Notes: generated by a model not told the origin, from the sequence alone. A stretch of DNA of 64,000 bases from Gramella sp. AN32 (GCF_023718305.1 NZ_QEYO01000019.1:24298-88297); one strand, 5' to 3'; shown: positions 24,855-34,678, counted from the first letter of the stretch. Numbers and translations: made by a program.

Positions 24855-27725
24855 TTAAAGTGAAAGACTTACTCTTGCAAAAAGAAAGCGTCCTCCAATT
24901 CCAAACTGTTGCGCACGGCGAGACCAGTCAAATCTCCCGCTACTGCGGTTTTCAAACTGCTCCTCTGCCCTATCGGGATACACATCGAAAATATTATTAG
25001 AACCTATGGTAAGTCGTACTGCGTCTGTCGCCTGATATCCCAACGAAAGATCGGTTACCAGTTTGGAACCAAAAACCTGCTGACCCTCCAAACGTGTTAC
25101 TGCTTCAGTTACTTCGCCGAAATATACATTTCTCAGGAAGACATTAAGTTTATTAAGCGTAAGATTGTTGGTAAGGTTCACTTTTGTTCTTGGCACCGCT
25201 TCTTCAAGATAAATGCGGCTGTCTTCTGGAAAATACGTTCCTACCAGTCCTGCACGTTCTAACTGTGGAGAAGCATTAATGCCTCCTACCTGCTTAGTTT
25301 TTGAAAGCGTAGCGGCAAGATCAGATTTTAGCTGCACATTTTCAGAGAAATAAGCATTGTGTGTAAGCACCATATCCAGACCCTTAGATTCGGTATCTAT
25401 CGCGTTGGCAAAAAATGACGCCGCGGTAGCATTAGCCTGAGCTAGTAAATTGTCCAGCTCGGTTCCGGTTCCGGGGCCCTGAAACTGCCCCGTATACACA
25501 ATCCTATCATCAATGGCAACAAAATATCCGTCTACAGTTAAGCTCATATTAGCTTCAGGAAGCTTCGCCGCAAAACCTAAGCTTATACTTTTGGATGTTT
25601 CCTCCTTAAGCTGCGGAATGCCCAGTAATTGTGCCGGCCTGCTATCATTTGAAAAAGTTCCAACTTCCTGTGGATTTCCGGCATTATCGAAAATGGTGGA
25701 AGTAGAATTAAAATACAACTGATGAAGCGAAGGCGCACGGAAGCCAGTATTGGCCGCCCCTCTAATATTTATATTATCTGTTAGTTTATATCTTGAGGAA
25801 ACTTTAAAATTTATGGTTGAACCAAAATCTGAATAATCTTCAAAACGTGTGGCGAAGGTGAGCAGAAAAGCTTCGGTAAGATCGGCTTCTACATCAAAAT
25901 ATCCTGCGATACTACTTCGCTGCCTGGAAAGTTCATTCTTAGGACTAAATCCAGGAAAAACCTGGGAGCCTCCAGGTCTTGCGCTTCCGAAGAAATCTGT
26001 AGAAGGCATTTGATCTGCACGAAGCACCACATCTCCATTCTGGGTATATTGTTCATACGACGCTTTTTCACCGGCTACAATTTCATAAGTTTCTAGTCGA
26101 TATTCTGCTCCAAATGCTATGTTTAACCCTTCAAAAATATCTTCATATAATTGCGATATATCCAGGTTGGCAGTATTCTGGGCAAAGGAAAATCCTCCCG
26201 CATCAAAGCTTGTAGGACTCGCCTTTAACAGGGAAGCATTAGAAGTATTCGAGATAAGATAAAGGAATTCATTCTTTCCCCAGGTATTGCTAAAATCGAC
26301 ATCCCATTCAGAAACTTTACCCCGTATTCCTACGGCAATGGATTTATCGTTAATCTTGGAATTTATTTCAGGCAAGAAACCATTATTATAAATAGGAGTG
26401 AATGTTCTACTTTGGTTGGGTAACCTATAGAAACCGGCAGAATTTCCTTTTCTTGAACTCATTCCAGCAAAGGAATATAACTCGGTTCCAGCATCGCCCA
26501 AAGGCAGGGACATATTTGCAAAGAGCCTACCCCCACGAAGTGCAGACTGCCCTACCCTCATATTAAAATCGCTACGCACAAGGCCGCGTGCATCGAGTTC
26601 ATTTTCAGTCACGTCCGCGCCCAGGAGGGATTGCAGCGCCGTTCTGTCCTCAGCATTAGCAATATCACTCTGTAAACCGGAGTCAAAATAAGATACATTC
26701 TGCGCATACTGCTTTATCTGTTCATCGGTAAGATTAGCAATATCTGCACCTGCATTAGAAGCAATTCTTTCGATGGCATTATAGGCATTAAAAATGCTGC
26801 CTTCCCATTCTTTCATTCGATTATAATCTTCACGGTAATCAAAATCCCCTGCAAAGCTTACAAAACCTCCATTATCACCCAGTTCAATCCCATAGCTGGC
26901 TGCGACATTTACAGTCTCACCATCTACGCCCCCGGTTTGTTCATTTGCATTTTCGCTAAAATTTGCCCCAGTTGTTACATCAAAATTTAGTTTATTCACA
27001 TCATCCTTTAAAACGATATTGATAACTCCCGCAATAGCATCTGAACCGTACTGTGCCGCAGCACCATCCCGAAGCACCTCTATCCTTCCAATTGCTGCAG
27101 CAGGAATAGCATTTAAGTCGGTTCCCACACTACCGCGGCCAAAAGTACCGTTCACATTTATTAAAGAAGAGTTATGCCTTCTTTTACCATTAATTAGCAC
27201 CAGTACCTGATCTGGCCCTAAACCTCTAAGAGATGCAGGATCAATGTGATCTGTCCCATCTGAAATTGTTTGTGTATTTGAGGAAAATGAAGGTGCTACA
27301 TAATTAAGCATCTGGTTGAGGTTTACCTGCGGAACGGCGATCGATATTTCCTGCATATCCAGTACATCTACCGGCACCGAAGAATTGGTTACGGTTCTTG
27401 CCCGACTTCTAGAGCCTACTAGCACCACTTCGTCTAAAGCCATACCAGAGGTCAAGGTTACATTTATGACCGAGCGGTCTATTTCAATTTCACGGGCGTC
27501 AAAACCTACAAAAGTGAATACCAGCGTTTGTCCCAAAGCTGCTTCAATAGTATAATTACCATCAAAATCGGTAATAGTTCCCTGGTTTGTCCCTTTAATT
27601 GAGACAGTAACTCCCGGCAGGGGCTGGGACTGCTCATCTACAATAGTTCCGGTAACTTCCTGGACTTGTGCCTGCATTAGCCACCCGGTGAGCATAAAGA
27701 GGAACATTAAGTACTTGTTTTTCAT
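24855..27725 (-). CDS. TonB-dependent outer-membrane receptor
   Basis: About 956 residues from ATG 27725: signal peptide MKNKYLMFLFMLTGWLMQAQ, CarboxypepD_reg-like domain (VTGTIVDEQSQPLPGVTVSI), plug (DEVVLVGSRSRARTVTNSSV, LRGLGPDQVLVLINGKRRH, RIEVLRDGAAAQYGSDAIAG) and a barrel ending GGRFLFARVSLSL. A longer frame to 27779 adds residues before the signal peptide and is unlikely. Ligand unknown; there is no SusD partner, so it is not a classic SusCD pair. It lies 115 bases after the gamma-glutamyltransferase gene and has a strong terminator after it. Confidence 0.9.
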   Translation of the reverse strand: MKNKYLMFLFMLTGWLMQAQVQEVTGTIVDEQSQPLPGVTVSIKGTNQGTITDFDGNYTIEAALGQTLVFTFVGFDAREIEIDRSVINVTLTSGMALDEVVLVGSRSRARTVTNSSVPVDVLDMQEISIAVPQVNLNQMLNYVAPSFSSNTQTISDGTDHIDPASLRGLGPDQVLVLINGKRRHNSSLINVNGTFGRGSVGTDLNAIPAAAIGRIEVLRDGAAAQYGSDAIAGVINIVLKDDVNKLNFDVTTGANFSENANEQTGGVDGETVNVAASYGIELGDNGGFVSFAGDFDYREDYNRMKEWEGSIFNAYNAIERIASNAGADIANLTDEQIKQYAQNVSYFDSGLQSDIANAEDRTALQSLLGADVTENELDARGLVRSDFNMRVGQSALRGGRLFANMSLPLGDAGTELYSFAGMSSRKGNSAGFYRLPNQSRTFTPIYNNGFLPEINSKINDKSIAVGIRGKVSEWDVDFSNTWGKNEFLYLISNTSNASLLKASPTSFDAGGFSFAQNTANLDISQLYEDIFEGLNIAFGAEYRLETYEIVAGEKASYEQYTQNGDVVLRADQMPSTDFFGSARPGGSQVFPGFSPKNELSRQRSSIAGYFDVEADLTEAFLLTFATRFEDYSDFGSTINFKVSSRYKLTDNINIRGAANTGFRAPSLHQLYFNSTSTIFDNAGNPQEVGTFSNDSRPAQLLGIPQLKEETSKSISLGFAAKLPEANMSLTVDGYFVAIDDRIVYTGQFQGPGTGTELDNLLAQANATAASFFANAIDTESKGLDMVLTHNAYFSENVQLKSDLAATLSKTKQVGGINASPQLERAGLVGTYFPEDSRIYLEEAVPRTKVNLTNNLTLNKLNVFLRNVYFGEVTEAVTRLEGQQVFGSKLVTDLSLGYQATDAVRLTIGSNNIFDVYPDRAEEQFENRSSGRFDWSRRAQQFGIGGRFLFARVSLSL

Positions 27726-27840
27726 AATTCTTTGGTTTGGTTCATTTCCAATATACCTTAATGTTTTAATAAAGACCAAAAATTATACAGGTCATTTTGA
27801 AAAAACCATATAATTTAACTTGATTAAGTTTTTAATCAGA

Positions 27841-29544
27841 TTAAAATCCCAAAGCAGTATCGTCCCCTCTTTTATCTGCTCCACCTTCCAGTTTGCCACT
27901 TGGCAGAACCCTGATCGCATCTACTTTTCCTATGATCATGGATTCCCCCTCATTCACCTTATACCCTTTGAGCTTTAACGAATCGAGCAGATTTTCATCA
28001 AAACTATCAGTTTCAAAAAGAACAACATCGGGCAACCACTGGTGATGAAAACGAGGGGCGTTGACCGCTTCCTGCATGGTCATCCCAAATTCTGAAACAT
28101 TCAGGATGGTTTGAAGCACCGAGGTAATTATTGTAGATCCTCCGGGAGAGCCCAAAGTAAGCCAGAGCTCACCATTCTTTTCCACAATGGTAGGAGTCAT
28201 GGAACTAAGCATTCTCTTACCTGGAGCTATAGAATTTGCCTCTGCCCCTATTAGACCAAACATATTAGGAGACCCGGGTTTTGCGCTAAAATCATCCATC
28301 TCATTATTCAGGAAAAAACCCAGTTCATCTACATAAAGTTTAGAACCATAAGCACCATTAAGCGTAGTCGTGGCAGCGATCGCATTTCCAAATTGATCTA
28401 TGATAGAATAATGTGTTGTTTCCATGCTTTCATAACCAGCAATCTCTCCATGCTCAATTTCTTTAGAAGAAGTAGCTTTTGAAAAACTGAAATTATCCAT
28501 GCGTCCTTTTAAATAAGAATCACTCAGTAAAGTATCAGATGGAATTTTAACAAAATCAGGATCCCCAAGATAAAAACTCCTATCAGCATAAGCCCTGCGT
28601 TCCGCTTCGGTAAGAACCTGGATAGTTTTTATTGAATTATGCCCATACTTTTCTAAAGGATATGGCTCTGCCATTTTCAGGATTTGCCCCATGACAATAC
28701 CCCCGCTGGAAGGTGGCGGCATAGAGATAATCCCGAGATCTTTATAATTAAAGGTTACCGGATCCCTCCACACGGCCTGATATAGCTTAAGGTCCTGCAT
28801 AGTCATGATACCACCATGAACTTTAAGGTATTCAATCATAAGCTTGGCGGTTTCACCTTCATAAAATTCCTTTTTTCCATTTTTCACGATCCTCTCCAGC
28901 GTATTGGCCAGGGCAGGATTTTTTAGGGTATCACCCGCCGCGTAAGATTTGGCAAACAGAATGGTATCGTTATTCTCACTAATAAAATTTTCACTGTATT
29001 TTTTTAGAGTTTCAGCCTGGTGCGCTGTAACCACATAGCCATTACGGGCCAAATCAATTACGGGCGCCAATATTTCCTCCATAGGTAACGAACCAAATTT
29101 CTTGTGAACTGCAAAAATTCCAGAAACCGTACCGGGAACACCTACAGCCAAACCTCCCAGCTTGGTTTTTTCAGGGGTTACATTTCCCTGCTCATCCTGA
29201 TACATTTTCTTGGAAGAGGCAAGGGGAGCTTTTTCTCGATAATCTAAACTTCCTTTTTCTCCATTTTCCATACGGTAGACCATAAAGCCACCACCACCAA
29301 GGTTCCCGGCAAAAGGATAGGCAACCGCCAGGGACATTTCTGTAGCCACCATCGCATCAAAGGCATTTCCACCCTTTTGTAGGATAGATAATCCAATTTT
29401 AGAAGCTTCTTCCCTGGCAGAAACAACTATTGCTTTATTGGCGACTAGTCCAAACCTTTCAGTATCTCTTGTATGATCAATTTGTTCAGGCTTATCGCAC
29501 GAGTGTATGAATACCAGCAGAAGGAGGAGAAATAGTTTTTTCAT
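27841..29544 (-). CDS. ggt: Gamma-glutamyltransferase, lipoprotein form
   Basis: A 567-residue gamma-glutamyltranspeptidase that breaks down extracellular glutathione or gamma-glutamyl peptides. Unlike the soluble periplasmic form, it begins with a lipoprotein signal MKKLFLLLLLVFIHSCDK (lipid Cys16). The self-processing site is Thr376 in METTHYSIID, so cleavage gives a large and a small subunit. LGGGGFMVYR, PPPSSGG and SSMTPTIV (substrate and oxyanion residues) are all present. Located upstream of the second TonB receptor on the same strand, which may take up products; this is inference. Confidence 0.95.
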   Translation of the reverse strand: MKKLFLLLLLVFIHSCDKPEQIDHTRDTERFGLVANKAIVVSAREEASKIGLSILQKGGNAFDAMVATEMSLAVAYPFAGNLGGGGFMVYRMENGEKGSLDYREKAPLASSKKMYQDEQGNVTPEKTKLGGLAVGVPGTVSGIFAVHKKFGSLPMEEILAPVIDLARNGYVVTAHQAETLKKYSENFISENNDTILFAKSYAAGDTLKNPALANTLERIVKNGKKEFYEGETAKLMIEYLKVHGGIMTMQDLKLYQAVWRDPVTFNYKDLGIISMPPPSSGGIVMGQILKMAEPYPLEKYGHNSIKTIQVLTEAERRAYADRSFYLGDPDFVKIPSDTLLSDSYLKGRMDNFSFSKATSSKEIEHGEIAGYESMETTHYSIIDQFGNAIAATTTLNGAYGSKLYVDELGFFLNNEMDDFSAKPGSPNMFGLIGAEANSIAPGKRMLSSMTPTIVEKNGELWLTLGSPGGSTIITSVLQTILNVSEFGMTMQEAVNAPRFHHQWLPDVVLFETDSFDENLLDSLKLKGYKVNEGESMIIGKVDAIRVLPSGKLEGGADKRGDDTALGF

Positions 29545-29574
29545 AAGTTTAAGAGAAAGAATTAGGGGTTAATT

Positions 29575-29582
29575 TATATTTG
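29575..29582 (+). promoter_or_regulatory. -7 promoter box of pepT
   Basis: TATATTTG, matching TAnnTTTG, in the 100-base divergent gap between ggt and pepT. No clear -33 TTG is present. Confidence 0.4.
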
Positions 29583-29644
29583 CCTGAAGGCAATTATTAT
29601 TCGTAAAATAGCTTATATTTTTCTTCTAAAAAAATCTAACCAGA

Positions 29645-30886
29645 ATGACCAATAAACAACATATTATAGATCGATTTTTACGCTACGTGAAAATTGATAC
29701 ACAAAGTGATCCTAAAAGCACAACTACTCCCAGCACAGAGAAACAATGGGATCTTGCCAACCTTTTGGTTGAAGAACTGAAGCAAATAGGCCTGGCAGAT
29801 GTGATTATAGATGAAAATGCCTATATAATGGCCACACTTCCTTCAACAGTTGGCCATCAGGTACCCGTTATTGGTTTTGTTTCTCACTTTGATACTACTC
29901 CGGATTTTTCAGGAACCCATGTGAATCCTCAAATCATTGAAAATTATGATGGAAAAGATATTATCCTGAATAAAGAAAAAGATATAATCCTTTCTCCAGA
30001 ATATTTTGATGACCTTGAACAATACAAAGGGCAAACTCTTATCACGACAGATGGCAATACCCTCCTGGGAGCTGATGATAAAGCAGGAATTACTGAAATT
30101 ATTACTGCCATGGAATATTTGGTCAATAACCCGGATATTCCTCATGGAAAAATTAGAATCTGTTTTACTCCCGATGAAGAAATTGGGCGTGGGGCCCACA
30201 AATTTGATGTTGATAAATTTGGGGCTGAATGGGCTTATACCATGGATGGAAGCCAGATTGGAGAACTGGAATACGAAAATTTTAATGCCGCAGGCGCAGT
30301 AGTGCGCGTTCAGGGAAAAAGCGTGCATCCCGGATACGCCAAGGATAAAATGATCAATAGCATATATATCGCCCAGGATTTTATCAATTCACTACCAAGG
30401 CTAGAAACTCCTGAACATACCGAAGAGAGGCAGGGGTTTTTTCACCTAAGTAGTATCAAAGGCGATGTTGAAGAAACTGTTTTGGAGTATATTATTCGGG
30501 ATCACGATAAAAAGCATTTTGAAGCCCGCAAGCAAGTGATGATCGACCTTGTTGAGGAAATTTGTAAACAATATGAGCGGGATTGTGTTCAAATTGAAAT
30601 TAAAGATCAGTATTTCAATATGAAAGAAAAGGTACAACCGGTCATGCACATTGTAGAACTGGCTAAAAATGCCATGGAGGCAGTTCACGTGGAACCTATT
30701 ATTAAAGCTATTCGTGGTGGAACTGATGGGGCACAGCTTAGCTATAAGGGACTTCCCTGCCCGAATATTTTTGCCGGCGGACATAATTTTCACGGGAAGT
30801 ATGAATATGTGCCGGTGGAAAGCATGCAAAAAGCTTCAGAAGTTATCGTTAAATTAGTTGAACTTACTGCGAAGAAATATGAATAA
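29645..30886 (+). CDS. pepT: Peptidase T
   Basis: A 413-residue cytosolic M20-family tripeptidase using two zinc ions. Metal ligands and catalytic residues are visible: SHFDT (His81, Asp83), LGADDKAG (Asp144/145), TPDEEIGRG (Glu178/179) and IRGGTDGAQLSYKGLPCPNIFAGG, the PepT C-terminal signature. Length is the family norm. It reads divergently from ggt and is followed after 15 bases by the YdeI-like gene, so those two may be co-transcribed. Confidence 0.96.
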   Translation: MTNKQHIIDRFLRYVKIDTQSDPKSTTTPSTEKQWDLANLLVEELKQIGLADVIIDENAYIMATLPSTVGHQVPVIGFVSHFDTTPDFSGTHVNPQIIENYDGKDIILNKEKDIILSPEYFDDLEQYKGQTLITTDGNTLLGADDKAGITEIITAMEYLVNNPDIPHGKIRICFTPDEEIGRGAHKFDVDKFGAEWAYTMDGSQIGELEYENFNAAGAVVRVQGKSVHPGYAKDKMINSIYIAQDFINSLPRLETPEHTEERQGFFHLSSIKGDVEETVLEYIIRDHDKKHFEARKQVMIDLVEEICKQYERDCVQIEIKDQYFNMKEKVQPVMHIVELAKNAMEAVHVEPIIKAIRGGTDGAQLSYKGLPCPNIFAGGHNFHGKYEYVPVESMQKASEVIVKLVELTAKKYE

Positions 30887-30901
30887 TTAAAAACCTGGAT
30901 C

Positions 30902-31489
30902 ATGGCCATTAAAACACCCGAAGAATATTTATCCAAACATACATACTGGGAAAACGAATTAAGAGGTCTTCATGAAATGATCCTTAGTACGGGATTAAAA
31001 GCATCGATTAAATGGAGTACTTTGGTCTATACCTTAAACGGAAAAAATGTGGTGGGTTTAGGTGCACATAAGAACCACGGAGGGATCATGTTCTTTAACG
31101 GAGCTTTATTAAAGGAAAATACCACTCTTTTGGTCAATGCCCAGGAAGGTAAAACAAAAGCAATGAGGCAAATTAAATTCACCAAAGATGAGCCCATCGA
31201 TCCGGAAAAAGTTAGGCCTTATATTTTGGAAGCAACACAAAATCAACGGGAGGGTAAAGTGATAAAATCAACCATCAAAGTAATTATCCCCAAAGAATTG
31301 AATTCAGAATTAAAAAAGGATACCGACTTACAAAAGTCTTTTGAGGGTTTAAGCCCGGGAAAGCAGCGTGACTATGCAGATTATATCTCACATGCAAAGC
31401 GGGAAGAAACCAAACAAAAAAGACTGGAAAAGATTCTCCCCATGATAAGAGCAGGAATGGGCCTCAATGATAAATACAAAAATTGCTAA
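30902..31489 (+). CDS. YdeI/DUF1801-like protein
   Basis: A 195-residue cytosolic protein. The N-terminal part (YWENELRGLHEMILSTGLKASIKWSTLVYTLNGKNVVGLGAHKNH) is the DUF1801/YdhG-like fold, and the C-terminal helix pair with FEGLSPGKQRDYADYISHAKREETKQKRLEKIL resembles the YdeI/OmpD-associated domain. Function is unknown; some relatives are linked with acid or antimicrobial-peptide tolerance. It ends six bases from the convergent VWA lipoprotein gene. Confidence 0.85.
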   Translation: MAIKTPEEYLSKHTYWENELRGLHEMILSTGLKASIKWSTLVYTLNGKNVVGLGAHKNHGGIMFFNGALLKENTTLLVNAQEGKTKAMRQIKFTKDEPIDPEKVRPYILEATQNQREGKVIKSTIKVIIPKELNSELKKDTDLQKSFEGLSPGKQRDYADYISHAKREETKQKRLEKILPMIRAGMGLNDKYKNC

Positions 31490-31495
31490 AAATTC

Positions 31496-32713
31496 TTATT
31501 CAGAATATTTCGTGATAAGGCGCACCATTAATTCATTTAACAATTCAACTTCATAATCACCTACAGTGGCTTCTAAATGATCATTTCCTATACCACTGTC
31601 ATTCGTAATAAAGACATAAGTCCCATTGGTCGCAATAGCGAAATTTCTCATTAAAAATTCAGTTTCTTTATTGATGCCACTTGCCGTCACCGGGATAAGT
31701 TTTATACCTTTTCCCGCAGCCACGCGGATATCTCGATGAAGCTGATCAATAATTTGCCCATCATCATGCGGTGGTGCATCCAATAATAAGAAAACGATCC
31801 TTGATTTTGCATTCTGTGACCACTGGAAATCGTTTATCGCAATATCTAAAGCTGAATGCACTGCTTCCGGAAAATCCCCACCGCCATTTGCGCTTTGTGC
31901 GTTGATAAAATTTACCGTTGTATTGATATCACTGGTGAAATTTGAAAATTTCGTCACATATTCATCATCAACATCGCGATAAAAAACAGTTGAAGTATAT
32001 ATTTTTAAAGAATTATCAACTTCTTTTACTTTGCTAATAACACTTTTAAGGTCTTCCTTTAGAAATTCCAATTCGTCGCTCATCGAACCTGTGGCGTCCA
32101 CTACAAAGCTAATTTCTATTTTATTAGCAGGTTCCTGGTTTGTCGCTATTGTTAACTTGTTGATCCCTTCACTAAAGCCGATCACAGATTGGTTCAATTT
32201 TTCACCGTTTACTATGAAACTTAATTCTGAAATTTCAGCAGCATCCTGAGCGAAAATTGCAGGCCATAATTCAGCTGTACCAAAATTATCTGTTATCGCA
32301 GTCCATACAGTCGTATTATTTTTATTCTGAAGTTCAACCTTTACATTATTCAAAGGATTGCCAGATTCATCGTTAACCGCTACAGAAATTCGTTTTTGAG
32401 TATAAAAATCCCAACTGCTCGTGATTTCAGAAAATTCCTGGTTATTGGTAATATCGCCCCAAAATTCCCAGTTATTTAAATCATTCCATTCCCCCGCTGT
32501 AATTTTTCCAGGTTCGAATCCATCGTCCTGGCCGGAACCGGAAGGCTCTCCAGAATCACCGCTGACATAATCTCCAGATTCACCTTCGGAACTATCAGGC
32601 GATGGTTCAAATGAATTTTCCGGGGTAGTACCAGACTCTGAAATCGAGTCTGATTCGCACGAAATAAGAAATACTGTGATTAAAAAACAAAAAAGGTAGC
32701 ATAATTTTCTCAT
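31496..32713 (-). CDS. VWA-domain lipoprotein
   Basis: A 405-residue lipoprotein (MRKLCYLFCFLITVFLISCESD, lipid Cys19). A Ser/Glu/Gly/Asp-rich linker (20-70) is followed by a beta-sandwich-like region with NDESGNPLNNVKVELQNKN (about 114-133), then a von Willebrand factor A domain whose MIDAS begins DATGS at 206-210 and continues with GGDFPEAVHSAL and LLDAPPHDDG. VWA domains bind metal-bridged partners; the target here is unknown. It lies downstream of nusB-DUF1573-yajC but a terminator separates it, so it is transcribed apart. Confidence 0.85.
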   Translation of the reverse strand: MRKLCYLFCFLITVFLISCESDSISESGTTPENSFEPSPDSSEGESGDYVSGDSGEPSGSGQDDGFEPGKITAGEWNDLNNWEFWGDITNNQEFSEITSSWDFYTQKRISVAVNDESGNPLNNVKVELQNKNNTTVWTAITDNFGTAELWPAIFAQDAAEISELSFIVNGEKLNQSVIGFSEGINKLTIATNQEPANKIEISFVVDATGSMSDELEFLKEDLKSVISKVKEVDNSLKIYTSTVFYRDVDDEYVTKFSNFTSDINTTVNFINAQSANGGGDFPEAVHSALDIAINDFQWSQNAKSRIVFLLLDAPPHDDGQIIDQLHRDIRVAAGKGIKLIPVTASGINKETEFLMRNFAIATNGTYVFITNDSGIGNDHLEATVGDYEVELLNELMVRLITKYSE

Positions 32714-32804
32714 GTCGAATACGTGTTATAAGGTTAGCTGTATCAAAAAGATGCAATAATTCTAAAATGGTTGCGTAGCATTAAAGTTCAATTTATTATA
32801 ATAG

Positions 32805-32832
32805 AAAAACCCCTCGTAAAAACGAAGGGTTT
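32805..32832 (-). terminator. Terminator after yajC
   Basis: AAACCCCTCGT-AAAA-ACGAAGGGTTT hairpin with one mismatch, followed on the minus strand by TTTCTA. It ends the nusB-DUF1573-yajC transcript ahead of the VWA gene. Confidence 0.7.
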
Positions 32833-32853
32833 GTAATTTGAAATTTTGAAATT

Positions 32854-33147
32854 CTATTTCTTTTCCTTTACAGGCTCATTTAACTTTCTGGACATATCCA
32901 TCGAAATGGAAGACCTGTCAAAAGTAATTTTTCCTGCTCCGGTTTCAATAATCACCGAATTATTTTTTTCGCTGAAATCAATAACCTTACCGTGCATCCC
33001 ACTTTTAGTGATCACGCGATCTCCCTTTTTAAGAGACTCGGCAAAAGATTTTTCCTGTTTCGCTTTTTTCATCTGTGGACGTATCATAAAAAAATACACT
33101 ACCACAAACATTAAAATAATTGGTGCAAACTGTGTTAATTGATCCAT
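32854..33147 (-). CDS. yajC: Sec translocon accessory protein YajC
   Basis: A 97-residue inner-membrane protein with one N-terminal helix (about residues 8-24, FAPIILMFVVVYFFMIRPQ) and the YajC cytosolic part (KGDRVITKSGMHGKVIDF). YajC binds SecDF and supports protein export. Nine bases separate it from the DUF1573 gene, so it is in the operon nusB-DUF1573-yajC, a common arrangement in Bacteroidota. Confidence 0.95.
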   Translation of the reverse strand: MDQLTQFAPIILMFVVVYFFMIRPQMKKAKQEKSFAESLKKGDRVITKSGMHGKVIDFSEKNNSVIIETGAGKITFDRSSISMDMSRKLNEPVKEKK

Positions 33148-33156
33148 AAATGCTTT

Positions 33157-33621
33157 CTAGCTTGCGTTTTCGGTTTCACCAGCTTCGATAAAAGCTTTTA
33201 TTTTAATCTGATCTTTTCCGTTTTCAGTATTTGAACTAACCGTAACTGTTTTTGTAACCTGTCCATTCCCAGAGCCATTAAACTTCACTAACATCTCACC
33301 TTTTTCACCAGGGGCGATAGTTTCATTCTTAGGATATGTTGGCACAGTACATCCACAGGTGCTGGTTGCATTTGTAATTACTAAAGGAGCGCGTCCAGTG
33401 TTTTCGAATTTAAAAACATGCTCTACATTGGTTCCTTTAGCGATACTTCCAAAATCAAATTCACTTTCTTCAAATTTAATTTCAGGATAAACAGTATCTT
33501 TAGAATCACGCTCTGCGGCAACTTCTACGTTCTCCGCTTTCACCTTATCAGAGGCATTATCTTTACATCCTGTAAACAGCATCGCCCCTACCGCTGCAAA
33601 CATTAAAATTGCTTTTTTCAT
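33157..33621 (-). CDS. DUF1573 lipoprotein
   Basis: A 154-residue lipoprotein (MKKAILMFAAVGAMLFTGCKD, lipid Cys19) with one DUF1573 immunoglobulin-like domain: EFDFGSIAKGTNVEHVFKFENTG, then ATSTCGCTVP and WSKEPIAPGEKG-like turn (here NETIAPGEKGEM). The CGCT motif is typical of the family. Function is unknown. It lies between nusB and yajC in one operon. Confidence 0.9.
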   Translation of the reverse strand: MKKAILMFAAVGAMLFTGCKDNASDKVKAENVEVAAERDSKDTVYPEIKFEESEFDFGSIAKGTNVEHVFKFENTGRAPLVITNATSTCGCTVPTYPKNETIAPGEKGEMLVKFNGSGNGQVTKTVTVSSNTENGKDQIKIKAFIEAGETENAS

Positions 33622-33673
33622 AGTATGCTTATTTTGTTGATTTTAAAAGGGTAAAATTAATAAATTTTCACGA

Positions 33674-34618
33674 CTACATTAAGCCTCTACCAGTTTTATT
33701 TAACTTTTTACTTTCTTTATATTCTTTTGAAAGTTTATCTAATACACCATTTATAAAAATACTGCTCTTTGGAGTACTGTATTCCTTCGCGATTTCGAGA
33801 TATTCATTGATGGTTACCTTAACCGGAATGCTTGAAAAATGAAGGAATTCACAAATAGCCATTTTAATAAGTACCATATCCACTTCAGCAATCCTGTCTT
33901 TATCCCAATTAGGTGTTTTTCCCAGCATTTCTTCGGAAAGATCCTCGTCGTTTATATGGGTTTTTCTGAATAATTGAAGCGCAAACTCTTTGTCTTCATC
34001 ATTTTTAAAAAGCGAGGCCACCTTTTTTTGTTTTCCGGAAGTTTCTTTTAACTTCTGAAACATCTTCAGAATAGCCGTATTTACCAGGGGAAGATCATCC
34101 AGCCAGGTAAGCTTTTTATCTTCTAAATATTCATACAACTTTTCATTGGGTGCAATGATCTCTTTAAAAATGAGGATAAAAAAAGCCTTATCTTCTTTAA
34201 AGCTGCTTTCGCGGGTAGACATATATTCTTCGTAGGCCAGGCTGTTCTTTATTTCATTCCATATAATCTGCACATATTCATCGTCCTTTTTCCATTGGTT
34301 GATTTTATGCTTTTCCAGGGTGTTTTGTAAACTCTCATTTTCTTCGAGAATTTCAAAGACCTTATTGTCCAGAAATTTGCGACTGGGGTCTTTTTCTTCG
34401 CTGGTGGCGAGATGTTTCTTTTGGGAAATTTCTAAAAAGTTTTCCGCATGCACTTTAATTTCAATGATCAGGCTTAACTGAAGTAAAAACAGATCATACA
34501 TTTCGCGCATACTCTTCTGAAGAAATTTTTCTTCCACGCTAAGATTGTCATTTTGGCTTTGGTTAAATGCATAAAGCGATTGCATTACCTTCACACGAAT
34601 ATGTCTTCTCGTCAACAT
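33674..34618 (-). CDS. nusB: Transcription antitermination factor NusB, long form
   Basis: A 314-residue protein. NusB joins the antitermination complex on rRNA leader transcripts. The all-helical NusB domain is in the C-terminal half: DEKWDK-like region WDKDRIAEVDMVLIKMAICEFL and PVKVTINEYLEIAKEYSTPKS, followed by FINGVLDKL. The N-terminal half begins RRHIRVKVMQSLYAF as in short NusB. The extra middle segment (about 150 residues) is usual in Bacteroidota but absent from E. coli NusB. It is the first gene of nusB-DUF1573-yajC. Confidence 0.93.
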   Translation of the reverse strand: MLTRRHIRVKVMQSLYAFNQSQNDNLSVEEKFLQKSMREMYDLFLLQLSLIIEIKVHAENFLEISQKKHLATSEEKDPSRKFLDNKVFEILEENESLQNTLEKHKINQWKKDDEYVQIIWNEIKNSLAYEEYMSTRESSFKEDKAFFILIFKEIIAPNEKLYEYLEDKKLTWLDDLPLVNTAILKMFQKLKETSGKQKKVASLFKNDEDKEFALQLFRKTHINDEDLSEEMLGKTPNWDKDRIAEVDMVLIKMAICEFLHFSSIPVKVTINEYLEIAKEYSTPKSSIFINGVLDKLSKEYKESKKLNKTGRGLM

Positions 34619-34645
34619 AATTTTAAAGAACTTTTTAGAATGAAT

Positions 34646-34678
34646 AGGGCGAAAGTAAACTTTCGCCCTGCAAAAATA
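34646..34678 (-). promoter_or_regulatory. -7 box and perfect hairpin ahead of nusB
   Basis: Minus-strand TATTTTTG (34678-34671) is followed by a perfect 10-bp stem-loop, AGGGCGAAAG-TTTA-CTTTCGCCCT (34669-34646). The hairpin either ends the upstream amino-acid dehydrogenase transcript or sits at the 5' end of the nusB message. There is no T-run after it, so a role in the nusB leader is possible. Confidence 0.5.

Noticed and set aside
24855..27725. SusC of a polysaccharide-utilisation locus
   Set aside because: No SusD-like or glycoside-hydrolase gene is nearby, so the substrate class is left open.
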